A stretch of 64,000 bases of DNA from positions 372,001 through 436,000 of the forward strand of contig JAXHMM010000003.1 of assembly GCA_034521445.1 (NCBI GenBank), given 5' to 3'. Of this stretch, positions 44,955-53,472 are shown piece by piece (the first letter of the stretch is position 1; the number at the start of each line of letters is the position of its first letter). The position numbers and the translations under genes are program-made. This DNA comes from Balneolaceae bacterium (GTDB lineage Bacteria; Bacteroidota; Rhodothermia; Balneolales; Balneolaceae). Under the pieces are notes generated by a model, which saw only the letters and a list, made by a program, of their open reading frames with translations, was not told where the DNA came from and made no database searches.

Positions 44955-46406
44955 ATGCTCTTCAACTCCCTCGATTTCGCGGTCTTTCTTCCCCTTGTAT
45001 TTCTTCTCTACTGGTTCGTCTTCCACCGCTCGGTACGCCTGCGCAACGCCTTCCTTATTGCGGCCAGCTACTTCTTCTACGGATGGTGGGACTGGCGCTT
45101 TCTCTTTCTCATCGTTTTCAGCACAGCGGTGGACTACCTGGTGGCGCTCCGCCTGGGCCGGGAGGAGGCGCCCGCCCGCCGCAAGGCCCTGCTCTGGACC
45201 AGCGTGGCCGTGAATATCGGCTTCCTGGGCTTTTTCAAATACTACAACTTCTTCGCCGAAAATTTCGTGGCCGCCTTCACCTTCTTCGGCGCGTCTTTCA
45301 GCCCGGCCACCCTCCACGTGGTGCTGCCGGTGGGCATCAGCTTCTACACCTTCCAGACGCTCAGCTACACCATCGACGTCTACAAGGGCAAGCTGGAGCC
45401 CTCCCGCGACCCGGTGGCCTACGCCGCCTTCGTCAGTTTCTTTCCCCAGCTGGTGGCCGGTCCCATCGAACGCGCCACCAACCTGCTGCCGCAGTTCATG
45501 AAAGCGCGCAGCTTCCATTACGGCAAGGCCGTGGACGGCCTGCGGCAGATGCTCTGGGGCTTCTTCCAGAAGGTGGTGATCGCCGACAACTGCGCGGTCT
45601 ATGTGAACGAAATCTTCGCGCGTTCGGGCGAGCTCCCCGGAAGCACGCTGGTCCTGGGCGCCGTGCTCTTCGCCTTTCAGATCTACGGCGACTTCGCCGG
45701 CTACTCCAACATCGCCATCGGCACGGCGCGCCTCTTCGGCTTCGACCTGATGCAGAACTTCGCCTTTCCCTATTTCTCCCGCGACATCGCGGAGTTCTGG
45801 CGGCGCTGGCACATCTCCCTCTCCACCTGGTTCCGCGACTATCTCTACATCCCCCTGGGCGGCAGCCGGGTGGGCGACTGGAAGAAGATCCGCAACACCT
45901 TCGTTATTTTTGTGGTGAGCGGTTTCTGGCACGGGGCGGCGTGGACCTTCATCGCCTGGGGATTCCTGAACGCCCTCTATTTCCTGCCCCTTTTCCTGGC
46001 CGAAAAGAACCGTAAATACCTGGACGTGGCGGGCCGGGGACGCCTGCTGCCCGGCCTTCGCGAAGCCGGGTCCATGGCGGCCACCTTCGGACTGACGGTC
46101 TTCGGCTGGATCTTTTTCCGTGCAGAGAGCCTCTCCCACGCCTTCAGTTACATAGGCAACATCTTCTCGGCCACGCTCTTTACCATGCCCGGTATCGCCA
46201 TGGGACAGATCTCGATGGGGGTGGTAGCCGCGCTGATCGCCTTCATGCTTTCGGTGGAGTGGATGGCCCGGGGTGACCGTCACGGGCTGGAAACGGTGGC
46301 CGCCGGCTGGCGCCGGCCCCTGCGATGGGCCTTCTACTACGCCATCCTGATCCTGATCATCCGGTATGCGGGTCCCCAGCAGGAATTTATCTATTTTCAG
46401 TTTTAG
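44955..46406 (+). CDS. MBOAT-family O-acyltransferase (AlgI-like)
   Basis: A 483-aa membrane protein with ten or so helices. MBOAT signatures: FQTLSYTIDVYKGKLEPSRD, WHISLSTWFRDYLYIPLGGS, and the catalytic histidine in FVVSGFWHGAAWTFIAWG. AlgI and relatives move acetyl groups across the membrane for O-acetylation of glycans (alginate, capsule, LPS). It lies 6 bp after the ABC transporter and 3 bp before a periplasmic SGNH-type protein, the usual two-gene acetylation arrangement. Confidence 0.92.
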   Translation: MLFNSLDFAVFLPLVFLLYWFVFHRSVRLRNAFLIAASYFFYGWWDWRFLFLIVFSTAVDYLVALRLGREEAPARRKALLWTSVAVNIGFLGFFKYYNFFAENFVAAFTFFGASFSPATLHVVLPVGISFYTFQTLSYTIDVYKGKLEPSRDPVAYAAFVSFFPQLVAGPIERATNLLPQFMKARSFHYGKAVDGLRQMLWGFFQKVVIADNCAVYVNEIFARSGELPGSTLVLGAVLFAFQIYGDFAGYSNIAIGTARLFGFDLMQNFAFPYFSRDIAEFWRRWHISLSTWFRDYLYIPLGGSRVGDWKKIRNTFVIFVVSGFWHGAAWTFIAWGFLNALYFLPLFLAEKNRKYLDVAGRGRLLPGLREAGSMAATFGLTVFGWIFFRAESLSHAFSYIGNIFSATLFTMPGIAMGQISMGVVAALIAFMLSVEWMARGDRHGLETVAAGWRRPLRWAFYYAILILIIRYAGPQQEFIYFQF

Positions 46407-46409
46407 CAT

Positions 46410-47483
46410 GTGATTACACCCCAAGGCATGAAACGCTTTTTCAAAAACACGCTTTTTTTCCTGCTGCTCTGCCTGGCGGGCAGCCTGCTGGCGCTCCAGC
46501 TTCTGCCCGACTATTACGGGAATCCCCTCTACAGCGACAAGCTGGAGGAGGCGAGGGAGCTGGCCGAAGCGGGCGAGGTCAACACCCTCTTTTACGGCTC
46601 GAGCCGGTTCTACCGCCATATCGACCCGCGGGTGACCGACAGCCTGCTGGCCGGTGAGGGTATGTCCAGTTATAACCTGGGAGCCACCAGCCTGCTGAAC
46701 CCCCAGTCGTACGTCCTCTACGAAGAGTTCCTGCGCGGGGAGAGGCCGGAGGTGGACTACGTCTTCCTGGAAATGAGCGGCTTTCGGCAGATCAAGCCGG
46801 GCAACATTCCCACGCCCATGAACTACCACTACCTCGACCCATGGTCGCTGGCCTACATCGCCCGGTACATGAAGGAGTCGCCGCGTCCCCTGGATGTGGG
46901 GGGGCGCATCTTATTGGAATACCTGGCTTCCTACGCCTATAAGATTCTCTATGCGGTTCCCGACCTGGTGGAAGCGCTGACGGGGGAGCGTGCGATCTCC
47001 GAGGCCGTGACCAGGGGCAGCCGGGGCTACTACTCCCTGGATGCCGAGTACCGGGCGGTGGAATCGGATTCCGATCCGGTGGCGCTTCGCCGCCGGCAGT
47101 TTCTGGATGATTCCACCGTGGTGGATCTCTACGCCTCCGCCTCCCGGCGGGCCTACGGGGAGGAGGGGGAACGGGCGCGGATAAACAGGGTACACCTGCA
47201 GCGCCTGCGCAGCCTCCTGGAGCTTTCCCGCAGCAGGGGCGTGGAGCTCTACTTTGTGATCTCGCCCCGCATGGCGCGCTACGACCGCATCCTGGCGGTT
47301 CGCGATTCCCTGCCGGAGGAGCGGGTGATCGACCTGGGCAGCATCGTGCGGTACCCCGGCTTCTACAGCCTGGAGCACACCTTCGACGCCAACCACCTGA
47401 ACGAGAAGGGGGCGTGGCATTTCAGCCGCGTGCTGGCCGAAGAGATACGGGAAAAGCTGAGTGGAGAGGCAGGGGCCCGGTAG
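46410..47483 (+). CDS. periplasmic SGNH-hydrolase-like protein, acyltransferase partner of MBOAT
   Basis: A 357-aa protein starting GTG 46410, or ATG 46428 (MKRFFKNTLFFLLLCLAG), which gives a cleaner signal anchor. SGNH-type features are LFYGSSRFYRHIDP near residue 55 (Gly-Ser-Ser) and DANHLNEKGAWHFSRVLAEE (Asp-x2-His) near the C-terminus. Such proteins take acetyl groups delivered by MBOAT and transfer them to the glycan (AlgJ/AlgX role). It ends the ABC-MBOAT-SGNH operon and converges on the B-repeat lipoprotein gene. Confidence 0.78.
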   Translation: MITPQGMKRFFKNTLFFLLLCLAGSLLALQLLPDYYGNPLYSDKLEEARELAEAGEVNTLFYGSSRFYRHIDPRVTDSLLAGEGMSSYNLGATSLLNPQSYVLYEEFLRGERPEVDYVFLEMSGFRQIKPGNIPTPMNYHYLDPWSLAYIARYMKESPRPLDVGGRILLEYLASYAYKILYAVPDLVEALTGERAISEAVTRGSRGYYSLDAEYRAVESDSDPVALRRRQFLDDSTVVDLYASASRRAYGEEGERARINRVHLQRLRSLLELSRSRGVELYFVISPRMARYDRILAVRDSLPEERVIDLGSIVRYPGFYSLEHTFDANHLNEKGAWHFSRVLAEEIREKLSGEAGAR

Positions 47484-47511
47484 CGGCTGTTTCCGGCAGG
47501 GCGTCAATCTG

Positions 47512-49326
47512 TCAGAGGCTCAGTAGAAACATCAGGGCCTTGTAATAGACGGTACCCATGACCTGGAAGCCCTCCTCGTTCAGGTGTACCCCGTCTCCGC
47601 TCAGGTGGTCGTCCACGTTCAACTCGGCATACACGTCGGCCAGGATAATATTATCGCCGTCCTGCTGCCGCTGGTTCACGTGGCTGCGGAGGGCCTCATT
47701 GTAGTCGGCAATATGCTCCGCCCGGTCGCGCTCATCCATGGAGGGATCACCTACTATTTTGGAGGTGGCCGGGGGGATGGTGGCCGCCACCACGTAGGTG
47801 TGGGAAGGAGTGTTATCAAGAATCTTCTGCACGAGCTCGTTCCAGCGGTCGGCCATGGACTGCGCGGTCTCGTTATAGCCCCATACGATGTCGTTGGTGC
47901 CCACCATGAGATTCACGTAGCGGGGGTTGTGGCGGCCCAGCACGCCCACGATCTTGTCCGATATGCCCTTGATGGTAATGCCCGGAACCCCCTCGTGGTC
48001 GGTGTCGGGAATGGAAATGTTCTTTTTGGGACGGTCCTGGTCGCCCACGAAATCCACCCGGTAGCCGTCCCCGGTCAGCAGATTCCACAGCCGCTCCCGT
48101 GAGCCGGGGTCGTGGGTAAGGCTGTTGCCGAGGGGCATGATCACAAACAAGCGCTGGAAGGTGGCGTGCACGGTCTTCTGGCCGTCCATGGTCAGGGTGA
48201 CGGTGTTGGCGGTGCCCGATTGGGCTCCCCCCCATTTTACAAATTCGAAGTGGTCGTCCGCCGAGGCGCTCAATTTCACCTTGGTACCGTGCTCGTACTG
48301 CTCCTGGTCGGGCTCGCGGGTCACCTCGCCCTCACCGGTGACATTCACCGTCAGGGGGTAGGTCTTGATGGTAAAGGCCGCCTTGATCTGCTTCGATCCG
48401 TCCATGACCACCGTGGCCGGATTCGCGGTTCCCTCGAAATCGCCGGTCCATTCGGTGAACTTGTACCCCACGTTGGGCTTGGCTTCGATCTCCACCTCGG
48501 TGCCGTGCTCGTACTCCTCGAGGTCGGGCGATCTCGACACGCTTCCCGGTCCGTCGGCCTGCAGGCTGAGTTCGTAGGTGTTGATGGCGAAGTGTGCGTT
48601 CACCTGGCGGGGCCCCTTTACGGTGATGCGCGCGGGATTTTCGCTTCCCTCCAGGTCCCCGCTCCACTCCACGAAGTGGTGTCCCTCGTCGGGCTGAGCG
48701 GTAAGCTCCACCAGCGAGCCCCAGTCGTAGGTGGTGCTGTCGGCGGCCACCACCTGCTGGCTGACGGAGCCGTTGCCCTCGCTGTTTACCACCAGGTCGA
48801 AACGGTCGATCTCGAAGACGGCGGTAATCTTCTTGGGACCCTGCATCTGCACCTGGACGGTGTCCTGGGTCGACTGCAGGTCGCCGGTCCACTCCACGAA
48901 ATGCCAGCCCTCGGCCGGCACGGCGGCCAGCTCAACAACGGTGCCGTGCCGGTAGTCGTCGGCGGCCACCACCTGCTGGGTCACGCCGCCCTCGCCGACG
49001 GTATCCACGTCCAGCTCATACTCTTTCAGCTGGAATTCGGCCATAAGCGAGTAGTCGCGGTCCACCTTGAATTCCAGGGGATTGGTACTGTCGGTCCGGT
49101 CGCCGCTCCAGCGGACGAAGCGGTAGCCTTCCGAGGGAACGGCCTGCAGCCGCAGGGTGCGGCCCTCCTCCACGGTGCTGTCCGCCGGCGAGACCGTTCC
49201 GCCCCCCGGAGGGTCGGGCGTGGCTTCCACCTCGTAGAGGGTGGGCGTGCGGTCGCAGGAGGCCATCAGGGCCCCTGCGGCCAGCAGGATCAACCAAAGC
49301 GTGCGGCGCATGGACAAGAGATTCAC
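47512..49326 (-). CDS. lipoprotein with five B-repeats and C-terminal SGNH/GDSL hydrolase domain
   Basis: A 604-aa exported lipoprotein: signal RTLWLILLAAGALMASC gives a lipid-modified cysteine. Five tandem B-repeats of about 70-75 aa fill residues 30-390, each with an FVEWTGDLEG-like core, an EHGT segment and a final FxxxY transition; spacing is regular. The C-terminal domain (about 395-604) is a GDSL/SGNH hydrolase: IMPLGNSLTHDPGSRERLW, MVGTNDIVWG and DDHLSGDGVHLNEEGFQVMG. It probably acts on ester bonds, for example deacetylating a surface glycan, at the cell surface. It uses the same B-repeat family as the metallophosphatase at 13349-15511. Confidence 0.87.
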   Translation of the reverse strand: MNLLSMRRTLWLILLAAGALMASCDRTPTLYEVEATPDPPGGGTVSPADSTVEEGRTLRLQAVPSEGYRFVRWSGDRTDSTNPLEFKVDRDYSLMAEFQLKEYELDVDTVGEGGVTQQVVAADDYRHGTVVELAAVPAEGWHFVEWTGDLQSTQDTVQVQMQGPKKITAVFEIDRFDLVVNSEGNGSVSQQVVAADSTTYDWGSLVELTAQPDEGHHFVEWSGDLEGSENPARITVKGPRQVNAHFAINTYELSLQADGPGSVSRSPDLEEYEHGTEVEIEAKPNVGYKFTEWTGDFEGTANPATVVMDGSKQIKAAFTIKTYPLTVNVTGEGEVTREPDQEQYEHGTKVKLSASADDHFEFVKWGGAQSGTANTVTLTMDGQKTVHATFQRLFVIMPLGNSLTHDPGSRERLWNLLTGDGYRVDFVGDQDRPKKNISIPDTDHEGVPGITIKGISDKIVGVLGRHNPRYVNLMVGTNDIVWGYNETAQSMADRWNELVQKILDNTPSHTYVVAATIPPATSKIVGDPSMDERDRAEHIADYNEALRSHVNQRQQDGDNIILADVYAELNVDDHLSGDGVHLNEEGFQVMGTVYYKALMFLLSL

Positions 49327-49383
49327 GGTGCGATTCGAAAAAGGAATATGTTAGAAAAAAATGATTTCAGAGTAAAACCCGTC

Positions 49384-50181
49384 TTAAATTTCCCAGTGCT
49401 CCCGCACCTGTCGGATGGTCTCTTCCGGGTAGAAATGCCGAAAATAGCGCGATCCGGCCATGCGGTCAAGGTAGGCCTCCGGCAACTTTACCCGCTCGCG
49501 GAAGTCGCGGTAGGTATGGGCATAGACCTTGTTGCGTCCCACATTGGCGTTCACGAGTTCAAATGCCGAAAGTCCGGTGAAGGTTCCGATAATTTTCTCT
49601 TTTTGGGGGTCGGGCAGGTCGTGGTGCAGGATGAGAAGCTCCACGCCGCGTCCGTTTTCGAGCACCCGCCAGCCCTTATCCCTCGGAAAGGGGTGGGCAT
49701 AGACGTCGATGCCGAAATGCTTTTCCATCTTGTCGAAGAAGATCAGGGGAATCCGGTGCGGGTAGTTTTCCAGGAAAAGCGTGCGAAGCTCCTCCAGGCT
49801 GAAGGTATGTTCCCGGTAGGGCACCCCGGTGTCGCGCTCGAAATTATGGAAGAAGGCCGACACGTTCCGGCCCACGGGCTCGCGGACGGGGGAGATGATT
49901 TTGAGAGGCCTTTTCTCTGCTTTATGGTACCAGCGGTGCAGCTTTCGCACCCACAGGTTGGGATGGCCCGCACGGAAGCTGTGGTCGTGCACGACAATGC
50001 CGGGGTAGCTTTCATACAGGGAGTTGTAAATAGAGCTGGAGGCCACCTTGCCCATCTGGAAAACAAAAACCGGCACATGGGGGTCCCAGCCGCGCCGGAG
50101 CTTAAAAAAACGCCCGGCCGCCAGGAGGGGATCCAGGTGGTACCGTATACGCTGCCGCCATTCCTCCGGTATCATGATCAT
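49384..50181 (-). CDS. sulfotransferase-like / capsular polysaccharide synthesis protein
   Basis: A 265-aa protein with a PAPS-binding P-loop-like segment VFVFQMGKVASSSIYNSL near residue 40, then IISPVREPVGRNVSAFFHNF, the 3'-phosphate-binding type motif (R-x7-S). This resembles carbohydrate sulfotransferases and the putative capsular polysaccharide synthesis (NKWYS) family. It would transfer sulfate from PAPS, made by cysDNC, to a sugar hydroxyl. Its ATG overlaps the stop of the GT29-like gene (4 bp), so the two are coupled and probably act on the same sugar. Confidence 0.72.
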   Translation of the reverse strand: MIMIPEEWRQRIRYHLDPLLAAGRFFKLRRGWDPHVPVFVFQMGKVASSSIYNSLYESYPGIVVHDHSFRAGHPNLWVRKLHRWYHKAEKRPLKIISPVREPVGRNVSAFFHNFERDTGVPYREHTFSLEELRTLFLENYPHRIPLIFFDKMEKHFGIDVYAHPFPRDKGWRVLENGRGVELLILHHDLPDPQKEKIIGTFTGLSAFELVNANVGRNKVYAHTYRDFRERVKLPEAYLDRMAGSRYFRHFYPEETIRQVREHWEI

Positions 50182-51458
50182 CTTCCCGCGTAAAATGTTT
50201 CCAGGCCGGAGAGGTAGTCCTCTTCGTCCATGTCCAGCACCCTCCCGCAGGCGGGGTCCGCTTCAATGAGGCCCGAATTCCTGAAATTTCTCATGGTCCC
50301 TAACTGGCTCAGGCAGTCGTGCACGGCCAGCGACCGGAGATGGTTTTCGTTGCGGTGATCGTGTGCAAGGAAATAGTTGTCGTGATGTCTCCTGCTGTCA
50401 TAATAGAAATTCATGTGGAATATCTTCAGGCGGGCAGGCCGGTGGAGCAGCAGATCGGCGATGGAGAGCTGTCCCAGGTTGGGAAATCCGCTGAAGTAGA
50501 ACAGGCGTGCCATGGGATTCTGCACGTTCTCCCTGTCCTGCAGGTGTGCCGAAAGGTCGTCATGCCTGCAGCGAAAGAGGGCATGGTCGAGCTCGTCGAG
50601 GACGTCCCACGCCTCCTCCCGCTTCAAATAGTCCAGGAAACCGCGGTTGTAGTAGGAGACGTCGGTCCGGGATCCGTAGACGGCGGGGTCTCCCGCCCCG
50701 GAGCGCCTTCCGTAGTTCATGCGGACCACCACGTCGAAGGAATCGATGAGCGGTCCCATCTGCTCCTCCGAGGCAGCGGGCCCCGCCACGGCCACGGAAC
50801 GTCCCTCCAGGTAGCGCCGGAAGGGGACATGATAGCCGGGCAGCGTTTCCGCCAGGGAAACCGCCTCCTCCAGGTTGCCGTCGCTGAGATGCAGGTAGAC
50901 CCGGTACTGGGTGCGCACGTTCTGTGGCATACGTACCAGCTCTTCCAGCCGGTCAAGCTCCCTGCGGGCCCGTTCAAGGCGTCCTGCGTCCACCAGTGCG
51001 CGAAATGCGCATTCCACCTGTTCGGGGGTGGCTTTTTCGGAAGAGGCTGTTGCCACCGCGGACTGCCGGGCATGACGTCGGAGGATGCCGGCGGTTTGGA
51101 GCAGCCCGCTGCGGAAACAGGCCTGGTAGAGCTGCAGCCATTGGCCGGCCGGCAGCAGGGCGGGAGAGAGTTCCCCGGCGAGGGACCGCAGCGTCCCGTC
51201 CTGCCGGGTGCCGGCGGCTTCCTCCAAGAGCCGATGCAGGAAGTTATCCGGCAGCGACGACAGGAATGCCATGCCGGAGAGCTGCTCCAGGGCCTCATCA
51301 AGGGTGCCGTCCCGGTACAGGCGCCGTGCCTCCTCAAACTGCCGCATGCTGCGGTCGGAGAGGGTGGCGGGTGACTCGTATTCGGTACGCAGCGTCGTCA
51401 CGGGAAGAAGGTAGCTGAACATGCGGCGCAGCTTTCGCAGCCAGTTCGATAGATTCAT
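50178..51458 (-). CDS. GT29-like (sialyltransferase-fold) glycosyltransferase with N-terminal helical domain
   Basis: A 426-aa protein. Residues 1-215 are alpha-helical and TPR-like (SDRSMRQFEEARRLYRDGTL). From about 215 it reads SVAVAGPAASEEQMGPLIDS, FDVVVRMNYGRR, then DPAVYGSRTDVSYYNRGF, a match to the L-type motif (G-P/N-x-S ... D-x-x-D-V-V-x-R-x-N) of GT29 sialyltransferases and bacterial relatives. GT29 enzymes use CMP-sialic acids. Two CMP-nonulosonic acid synthetases lie nearby (51678 and 55689), so transfer of a nonulosonic acid is the likely role. It overlaps the sulfotransferase-like gene by 4 bp. Confidence 0.68.
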   Translation of the reverse strand: MNLSNWLRKLRRMFSYLLPVTTLRTEYESPATLSDRSMRQFEEARRLYRDGTLDEALEQLSGMAFLSSLPDNFLHRLLEEAAGTRQDGTLRSLAGELSPALLPAGQWLQLYQACFRSGLLQTAGILRRHARQSAVATASSEKATPEQVECAFRALVDAGRLERARRELDRLEELVRMPQNVRTQYRVYLHLSDGNLEEAVSLAETLPGYHVPFRRYLEGRSVAVAGPAASEEQMGPLIDSFDVVVRMNYGRRSGAGDPAVYGSRTDVSYYNRGFLDYLKREEAWDVLDELDHALFRCRHDDLSAHLQDRENVQNPMARLFYFSGFPNLGQLSIADLLLHRPARLKIFHMNFYYDSRRHHDNYFLAHDHRNENHLRSLAVHDCLSQLGTMRNFRNSGLIEADPACGRVLDMDEEDYLSGLETFYAGR

Positions 51459-51677
51459 GCCAATGGCTCCGGTGGTCGTCTTCTCAAGGGGTTGAAAAAT
51501 ATCTTCTTTTATAATGGATGGCCGAAAGCTTACGCATAATTGTGCGAAATGTACACACCCAACCCGGATGGAATTCTATCCATTCCGGAATAGACCGGGC
51601 CGGGCTTGCACAAGGGGGGGGATCATGGGATATTGGGACGGCAACCACGCCTTTATCACTGCAAAGGACGAACAACG

Positions 51678-52382
51678 ATGCGATACCTGGCCGTCATACC
51701 CGCACGGGGCGGGTCCAAAGGCATACCACGCAAGAACATCAGGCCCCTGCTCGGCAAGCCCCTTATCGGCTATACTCTGGAGGCGGCCCGCGAGGTGTTC
51801 CGGGACGGGGAGATCTGTCTCTCGACCGACGATCCCGAAATACGGGATTACGCCGAAAGCCGGGGCCTGGACGTTCCTTTTCTGCGGCCCGACCGGCTCG
51901 CCACCGATTCCGCCGGAAGCCGGGAGGTGCTGCTGCACGCGCTGGACCACTACCGTGAAAGGGGGGAGGAACCGGAATGCCTGGTCATGCTTCAGCCCAC
52001 GTCGCCCCTGCGGCAGGCCCGGCACATCCGGGAAGCGATGGACTGCTGGGATCCGGAACTGGATATGGTCGTCTCGGTGAAGGAGACGGACGCCAACCCC
52101 TATTACGTGCTCTACGAAGAGAACGAGAAGGGTTACCTGGAGCCCTCCAAGGAAGGCCGATTCGAGCGGCGGCAGGACTGCCCCCCGGTCTGGCAATGGA
52201 ACGGGGCGATTTACGTCATCAACCCGCAATCCCTGCGCGAGGGACACCACCACCGTTTCCGGAAGATCAAAAAATATGTCATGGACCGCATCTCTTCGGT
52301 GGATATCGACAGCATGGCCGACTGGCATGTGGCGGAAACCTTTCTGAGGATGCGGGGAGCGGAAGAGCAGAAGAAAAAATAG
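51678..52382 (+). CDS. neuA: CMP-N-acylneuraminate cytidylyltransferase (NeuA-type)
   Basis: A 234-aa enzyme from ATG 51678. Signature AVIPARGGSKGIPRKNIRPL, LSTDDPEIRDYAESRGLD, LVMLQPTSPLRQARHIREAM and VWQWNGAIYVINP are diagnostic of CMP-sialic acid synthetases. It couples CTP to a nonulosonic acid. It is transcribed divergently from the GT29-like gene and precedes a minus-strand sulfotransferase. A second family member (PseF-like) is at 55689-56393, so the organism may activate two nonulosonic acids. Confidence 0.92.
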   Translation: MRYLAVIPARGGSKGIPRKNIRPLLGKPLIGYTLEAAREVFRDGEICLSTDDPEIRDYAESRGLDVPFLRPDRLATDSAGSREVLLHALDHYRERGEEPECLVMLQPTSPLRQARHIREAMDCWDPELDMVVSVKETDANPYYVLYEENEKGYLEPSKEGRFERRQDCPPVWQWNGAIYVINPQSLREGHHHRFRKIKKYVMDRISSVDIDSMADWHVAETFLRMRGAEEQKKK

Positions 52383-52415
52383 TCAGGGGAGGCCGCCCCA
52401 CGCGCCGCGGAGGTT

Positions 52416-53345
52416 CTACTCGACGGAAAAACCGAGAAAATCCTCGTCGTAGCAGCCCAGCATGCGGGCTTTTTCCCGGAGCTCGTCGATCTGACGCTCG
52501 TTGAACAGCTCCCTGCCCCTGCCGCTGACCCCCCGGGAGAAGTTGATGCCCCCCTTTTCGGCAATACGTTCGGAAAAGTCCCGCACGCGGCGTTCCGATA
52601 CCTCCACCCCCAGTTCACGGGCCACCCGGCGCACCAAGGCCACCTCGTCCTGCTGGATTTCCTCGTAGGAAATAAAGATGGGGCGCAGGTCCGCATCACC
52701 CCGGAGGTCGTTCCATCCCACGTAGAAATTGATGTAGTTGTGGGCGAACAGATCGGAGACCACGTCCAGCTGGTATTCCCCCGACCCCCGGAGAAAACGC
52801 TCCAGGCCATCATCGGAGAGTATTTTGGGCGCCCGCTGGTCCCTCACCAGCATATCCCGCCGGCTGACCAGCGCGTCCAGCAGGTTGCGCGTCTGGATCA
52901 GCGGGCGCAGCCGCAGGGTGCGGATCAGCTTGAGGACCGTCGCTTTGGCCGTCGCGTGGCAATGCGAAATGGTGTTGCGTCCGGTGAAGCCTGCGGCAAG
53001 CAGCCTGGGAAAGTAGATGTCCCCGCCACCGCGGTCGAATCCGATCTGATGGTTCTTGAAATCGAGGGTCAGTGACAGCAGCTGCACCATGTGCAGGCCC
53101 GCCGACTTGGGCTGGGCGCAGTGCAGCACATGGAGGTTGCCGCTCTCCGACGGCTGGGTGATTTCCCCCTTCATCACCGCTTCCAGTACGGGGCGGCGTT
53201 TCGATTCGGGGACCGCAAGGTCGAGGGACCAGTCCCGCCCGGTCAGCTGGGGACCCCGGCGGTGTTTGGCCCAGAGATGGTAATAGAGAAGCTGCAGCGG
53301 ACGGACCAACGCCCCGGGCAGCAGCGATTTGATGCGGTCTTTCAT
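52416..53345 (-). CDS. sulfotransferase family protein
   Basis: A 309-aa protein starting at the ATG ending 53345. P-loop-like LHCAQPKSAGLHMVQLLSLT near residue 80 corresponds to the 5'-phosphosulfate loop, and LIQTRNLLDALVSRRDML corresponds to the 3'-phosphate motif. A later FISYEEIQQDEVALVRRVAR fits the sulfotransferase core. It would use PAPS to sulfate a glycan. Divergent from pseB with a 127-bp shared regulatory region. Confidence 0.74.
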   Translation of the reverse strand: MKDRIKSLLPGALVRPLQLLYYHLWAKHRRGPQLTGRDWSLDLAVPESKRRPVLEAVMKGEITQPSESGNLHVLHCAQPKSAGLHMVQLLSLTLDFKNHQIGFDRGGGDIYFPRLLAAGFTGRNTISHCHATAKATVLKLIRTLRLRPLIQTRNLLDALVSRRDMLVRDQRAPKILSDDGLERFLRGSGEYQLDVVSDLFAHNYINFYVGWNDLRGDADLRPIFISYEEIQQDEVALVRRVARELGVEVSERRVRDFSERIAEKGGINFSRGVSGRGRELFNERQIDELREKARMLGCYDEDFLGFSVE

Positions 53346-53407
53346 GAGTGAAAAATGTAGTACTTTATACCGGTAACAGCAACGCCGGCGGGATGGCGAC
53401 CCGGCGA

Positions 53408-53436
53408 TTGATAAACGCACGATTTTTAGCTAACAT
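53408..53436 (+). promoter_or_regulatory. sigma70-like promoter for pseB
   Basis: TTGATA at 53408-53413 and TAACAT at 53431-53436 are separated by 17 bp, 36 bp upstream of the pseB ATG. Plausible start of the nonulosonic acid operon. Confidence 0.35.
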
Positions 53437-53472
53437 GGTGCCGCTTGAGAGCGTGCACTTTCAACAGAAATT

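Noticed and set aside
44733-46829. 698-residue minus-strand frame across the MBOAT gene
   Set aside because: Shadow of GC-rich coding sequence; MBOAT motifs are on the plus strand.
48112-50193. 693-residue open frame on the plus strand opposite the B-repeat lipoprotein
   Set aside because: No recognisable motif; the minus strand shows repeats, lipobox and hydrolase motifs.
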